Origin: Osmia lignaria lignaria | Lineage: Eukaryota > Arthropoda > Insecta > Hymenoptera > Megachilidae | Length of the DNA stretch: 64,000 nt | Assembly (NCBI RefSeq): GCF_051020975.1 | Contig: NW_027478172.1 | Span: forward strand, 1,550,001 to 1,614,000 | Direction: 5' to 3' | In this document: positions 60,271 through 64,000 of the stretch, piece after piece | Numbering within the stretch: the first letter of the stretch is position 1 | Layout: each line of letters opens with the position of its first letter | Notes under the pieces: generated by a model | What the model was told of the DNA's origin: nothing | Database searches by the model: none | What the model saw: only the letters and a program-made list of their open reading frames with translations | Translations under genes and position numbers: made by a program

Positions 60271-61236
60271 TTGCAGATTTATCTCAAGGGAAGGGTCCTG
60301 ATGGACATATTTCGAGATATTTCTTCTTCTTGTTGTTCTTCTTCTGCACAGCTAAACTGGAAGTGGCATTTCCAGCTCGCAATAGTGCAGAGTTATCTCA
60401 AAGAAAGGGGCCACGGTGTTTCTGTATCTCTATTATGTTGGTGCGGCTTCGGAGCTTTTAAATATCTTGATATATCTCGAGAACTACGCCTCTGATCGAA
60501 AAATATCATAGAACATAAAAAGTAGGAAACTTAATTCTCTACAAAAAGGGTCTCTTCACATTTTGCCATAGCTCGCTTCGTTTCCGAGATATTTGCAGAT
60601 TTATCTCAAGGGAAGGAGCCTGACGGACATATTTCGAGATATTTCTTCTTCTTGTTGTTCTTCTTCTGCACAGATAAGCTGGAAGTGGCATTTGCAGCTC
60701 GCAATAGTGCAGAGTTACCTCAAAGAAAGGGGCCACGGTGTTTCTGTATCTCTATTATGTTGGTGCGGCTTCGGAACTTTTAAATATCTTGATATATCCC
60801 GAGAACTACGCATCTGATCAAAAAATATCATAGAACATAAAAAGTAGGAAACTTAATTCTCTACAAAAAAGGTCTCTTAACATTTTCCCATAGCTGGCAT
60901 CGTTTCCGAGATATTTGCAGATTTAGCCCAAGGGAAGGGGCCTGACGGACATATTCCGAGATATTTCTTCTTCTTGTTGTTCCTCTTCTGCACAGCTAAG
61001 CTGGAAGTGGCATTTGCAGCTCGCAATAGTGCAGAGTTATCTCAAAGAAAGGGGCCACGGTGTTTCTGTATCTCTATTATGTTGGTGCGGCTTCGGAACT
61101 TTTAAATATCTCGATATATCTCGAAAACTACGCTTCTGATCAAAAAATATCATAGGACATAAATTGTAGGAAACATAATTCTCTACAAAAAACGTGTCTT
61201 AACATTTTGCCATAGCTCGCTTCGTTTCCGAGATAT
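60271..61236 (+). repeat. Three-monomer repeat of 57165/57809/58131
   Basis: Monomers start at 60271, 60593 and 60915. 60271 matches 57165 at 3106 bp, which is nine full monomers plus the 208-bp one. 60593 and 60915 match 57809 and 58131 at 2784 bp, so one monomer (57487) is present in one copy only. 60915 keeps the TTCCCATAGCTGGCATCG, TTTAGCCC, ATATTCCG and GTTCCTC markers. After about 61010 it switches to a different tail (GAAAACTACGCTT, CATAGGACAT). Confidence 0.82.
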
Positions 61237-64000
61237 TTGCAGATTCAACTCAAAGGAACGGGCCTGACGGACATATTTCGAGATATTTCTTCTTCTTGTT
61301 GTTCTTCTTCTGCACAGCTAAGCTGGAAGTGGCATTTGCAGCTCGCAATAGTGCAGAGTTATCTCAAGGAAAGGGGCCACGGTGTTTCTGTATCTCTATT
61401 ATGTTGGTGCGGCTTCGGAACTTTTGAATATCTCGATATATCTCGAAAACTACGCTTCTGATCAAAAAATATCATAGAACATAAATTGTAGGAAACATAA
61501 TTCTCTACAAAAAAGGTCTCTTAAGATTTTGCCATAGCTCGTTTCGTTTCCGAGATATTTGCAGATATATCTCAAGGGAAGGGGCCTGCGGACATATTTC
61601 GAGATATTTCTTCTTCTTGTTGTTCTTCTTCTGCACAGCTAAGCTGCAAGTGGCATTTGCGGCTCGCACTAGTGCAGAGTTATCTCAGAGAAAGGGGCCA
61701 CGGTGTTTCTGTATCTCTATTATGTTGGTGCGGCTTCGGAACTTTTAAATATCTCGATATATCTCGAAAACTACGCATCTGCTCAAAAAATATCATAGAA
61801 CATAAAAAGTAGAAAACTTAATTCTCTACAAAAAAGGTCTCTTAACATTTTGCCATAGCTCGCTTCGTTTCCGAGATATTTGCAGATATATCTCAAGGGA
61901 AGGGGACTGACGGACATATTTCGAGATATTTCTTCTTCTCGTTGTTCTTCTTCTGCACAGCTAAGCTGGAAGTGGCATTTGCAGCTCGCGATAGTGCAGA
62001 GTTATCTCAAGGAAAGGGGCCACGGTGTTTCTGTATCTCTATTATGTTGGTGCGGCTTCGGAACTTTTGAATATCTCGATATATCTCGAAAACTACGCTT
62101 CTGATCAAAAAATATCATAGAACATAAATTGTAGGAAACATAATTCTCTACAAAAAAGGTCTCTTAAGATTTTGCCATAGCTCGTTTCGTTTCCGAGATA
62201 TTTGCAGATATATCTCAAGGGAAGGGGCCTGACGGACATATTTCGAGATATTTCTTCTTCTTGTTGTTCTTCCTCTGCACAGCTAAGCTGGAAGTGGCAT
62301 TTGCAGCTCGCAATAGTGCAGAGTTATCTCAATGAAAGGGGCCACGGTGTTTCTGTATCTCTATTATGTTGGTGCAGCTTCGGAACTTTTAAATATCTTG
62401 ATATATCTCGAGAACTACGCATCTGATCAAAAAATATCATAGAACATAAAAAGTAGGAAACTTAATTCTCTACAAAAAAGGTCTCTCAACATTTTGCCAT
62501 AGCTCGCTTCGTCTCCGAGATATTTGCAGATTTATCTCGAGGGAAGGGGCCTGACGGACATATTTCGAGATATTTCTTCTTCTGCGCAGCTAAGCTGGAA
62601 GTGGCATTTGCAGCTCGCAATAGTGCAGAGTTATCACAAAGAATGGGGCCACGGTGTTTCTGTATCTCTATTATGTCGGTGCGGCTTCGGAACTTTTAAA
62701 TATCTCGATATATCTCGAAAACTACGCTTCTGATCAAAAAATATCATAGAACATAAATTGTAGGAAACATAGTTCTCTACAAAAAAGGTCTCTTAACATT
62801 TTGCCATAGCTCGCTTCGTTTCCGAGATATATGCAGATTTATCTCAAGGGAAGGGGCCTGACGGACATATTTCGAGATATTTCTTCTTCTTGTTGTTCTT
62901 CTTCTGCGCAGCTAAGCTGGAAGTGGCATTTGCAGCTCGCAATAGTGCAGAGTTATCTCAAAGAAAGGGGCACGGTGTTTCTGTATCTCTATTATGTTGG
63001 TGCGGCTTCGGAACTTTTAAATATCTTGATATATCTCGAGAACTACGCATCTGATCAAAAAATATCATACAAGATAAAAAGTAGGAAACTTAATTCTCTA
63101 CAAAAAAGGTCTCTTAACATTTTGCCACAGCTTGCTTCGTTTCCGAGATATTTGCAGATTTATCTCAAGGGAAGGGGCCTGCGGACATATTTCGAGATAT
63201 TTCTTCTTCTTGTTGTTCTTCTTCTGCACAGCTAAGCTGGAAGTGGCATTTGCAGCTCGCAATAGTGCAGAGTTATCTCAAAGAAAGGGGCCACGGTGTT
63301 TCTGTATCTCTATTATGTTGGTGCGGCTTCGGAAATTTTAAATATCTCGATATATCTCGAAAACTACGCTTCTGATCAAAAAATATCATAGAACATAAAT
63401 TGTAGGAAACAGAATTGTCTACAAAAAACGTCTCTTAACATTTTGCCATAGCTCGCTTCGTTTCCGAGATATTTGCAGATTTATCTCAAGGGAAGGGGCC
63501 TGCGGACATATTTCGAGATATTTCTTCTTCTTGTTGTTCTTCTTCTGCACAGCTAAGCTAGAAGTGGCATTTGCAGCTCGCAATAGTGCAGAGTTATCTC
63601 ATGGAAAGGGGCCACGGTGTTTCTGTATCTCTATTATGTTGGTGCGGCTTCGGAACTTTTAAATATCTTGATATATCTCGAGAACTACGCATCTGATCAA
63701 AAAATATCAGAGAACATAAAAAGTAGGAAACGTAATTCTCTACAAAAAAGGTCTCTTAACATTTTGCCATAGCTCGCTTCGTTTCCGAGATATTTGCAGA
63801 TTTATCTCAAGGGAAGGGGCCTGACGGACATATTTCGAGATATTTCTTCTTCTTGTTGTTCTTCTTCTGCACAGCTAAACTGGAAGTGGCATTTCCAGCT
63901 CGCAATAGTGCAGAGTTATCTCAAAGAAAGGGGCCACGGTGTTTCTGTATCTCTATTATGTTGGTGCGGCTTCGGAGCTTTTAAATATCTTGATATATCT
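61237..64000 (+). repeat. Right-edge array segment with frequent small indels
   Basis: Monomers start at 61237, 61559, 61880, 62202, 62524, 62831, 63152, 63473 and 63794 (the last cut by the window end). The one-base loss CCTGCGGAC occurs in 61559, 63152 and 63473; GGGGCACGG (one base short) in 62831; and a 15-bp tract loss in 62524. GATATATCTCAAGG is shared by 61559, 61880 and 62202, GAACTTTTGAATATC by 61237 and 61880. The last partial monomer shows GCTAAACTGG, CATTTCCAGC and TCGGAGCTTTT, like 57165 and 60271, hinting that a further copy of that group begins here. Confidence 0.82.

Larger units (their letters stand above)
1..64000 (+). repeat. Satellite DNA array, ~322-bp monomer, whole window
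   Basis: The entire window is made of head-to-tail copies of one ~322-bp unit, all on the same strand. The landmark TTGCAG following CGAGATAT recurs every 321-322 bp from 237 to 63794, giving 198 complete intervals plus two partial end copies. Interval exceptions are few: 307 bp at 26948, 27899, 31103 and 62524, and 208 bp at 58453. The 321-bp intervals come from a lost A in the run after CTCTAC, or from a lost A in CCTGACGG. There is no inverted copy, no inserted mobile element and no single-copy sequence. Such arrays are typical of eukaryotic heterochromatin and are not expected in a bacterial chromosome. The host and chromosomal location cannot be read from the window. Confidence 0.98.

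Noticed and set aside
62831..63235. Longest open frame, 134 codons.
   Set aside because: Two one-base losses (GGGGCACGG near 62967 and CCTGCGGAC near 63179) join frames of adjacent satellite monomers. The predicted peptide is ordinary monomer sequence read in shifted frames.
1..64000. CRISPR array.
   Set aside because: The repeat occupies the whole period; there are no short repeats separated by unique spacers, and no cas genes.
1..64000. Bacterial or phage origin.
   Set aside because: No coding content in 64 kb and a 322-bp satellite with higher-order repeats; prokaryotic genomes are not known to carry arrays of this kind.

Overview
The window is one uninterrupted tandem array of a satellite DNA monomer of about 322 bp. 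All copies run head to tail in the same orientation, and the array starts and ends inside a monomer, so neither edge is present. Counting from the conserved TTGCAG at position 237, there are 198 monomer starts that reach the next start (197 near full length and one truncated to 208 bp), plus a partial copy at each end (1-236 and 63794-64000). I see no protein-coding gene, RNA gene, transposon, CRISPR array or unique sequence. Short open frames recur in each monomer, but they begin at TTG rather than ATG. They also shift frame every monomer, because 322 is not a multiple of three, and a TGA or another lesion breaks them in many copies. I treat them as non-coding.

The source is almost certainly a eukaryotic nucleus, from pericentromeric, centromeric, subtelomeric or other heterochromatin. 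The evidence is the unit length, the array length, local homogenisation and higher-order repeats. The AT-rich phrases built on ATCTCGAAAAC and GAGATAT remind me of satellites and dispersed repeats from arthropods, but that is recollection and I cannot name the organism. One counted monomer (237-558) is 39.8 percent GC, with a GC-richer first part and a markedly AT-rich second part.

Layout. 1-1524: edge monomers. 1525-15038: a clear higher-order repeat (HOR), whose best form is a 12-monomer unit of 3861 bp present twice in tandem (7317-11177 and 11178-15038), preceded by a 9-monomer short form and a twice-used 3-monomer block. 15039-26303: mosaic of older fragments, with a 12-monomer spacing still traceable. 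26304-28205: a 951-bp trimer duplicated in tandem. 28206-37846: a second HOR family (12- and 8-monomer forms, with an internal dimer expansion). 37847-46862: an 11-monomer family whose 2.8-kb core is repeated with almost no change. 46863-57164: a third family, including a block of exactly 12 monomers at 53302-57164 that looks inserted into another duplicated segment. 57165-64000: more diverged monomers, with the truncated unit and several single-base deletions.

Together these show an array evolving by unequal exchange or copy-and-insert events that nearly always keep the 322-bp register. The most informative points are the in-register 12-monomer insertion, the one out-of-register deletion (114 bp, exactly the spacing of an internal sub-repeat), and the repeated appearance of a 12-monomer length of 3861-3863 bp.
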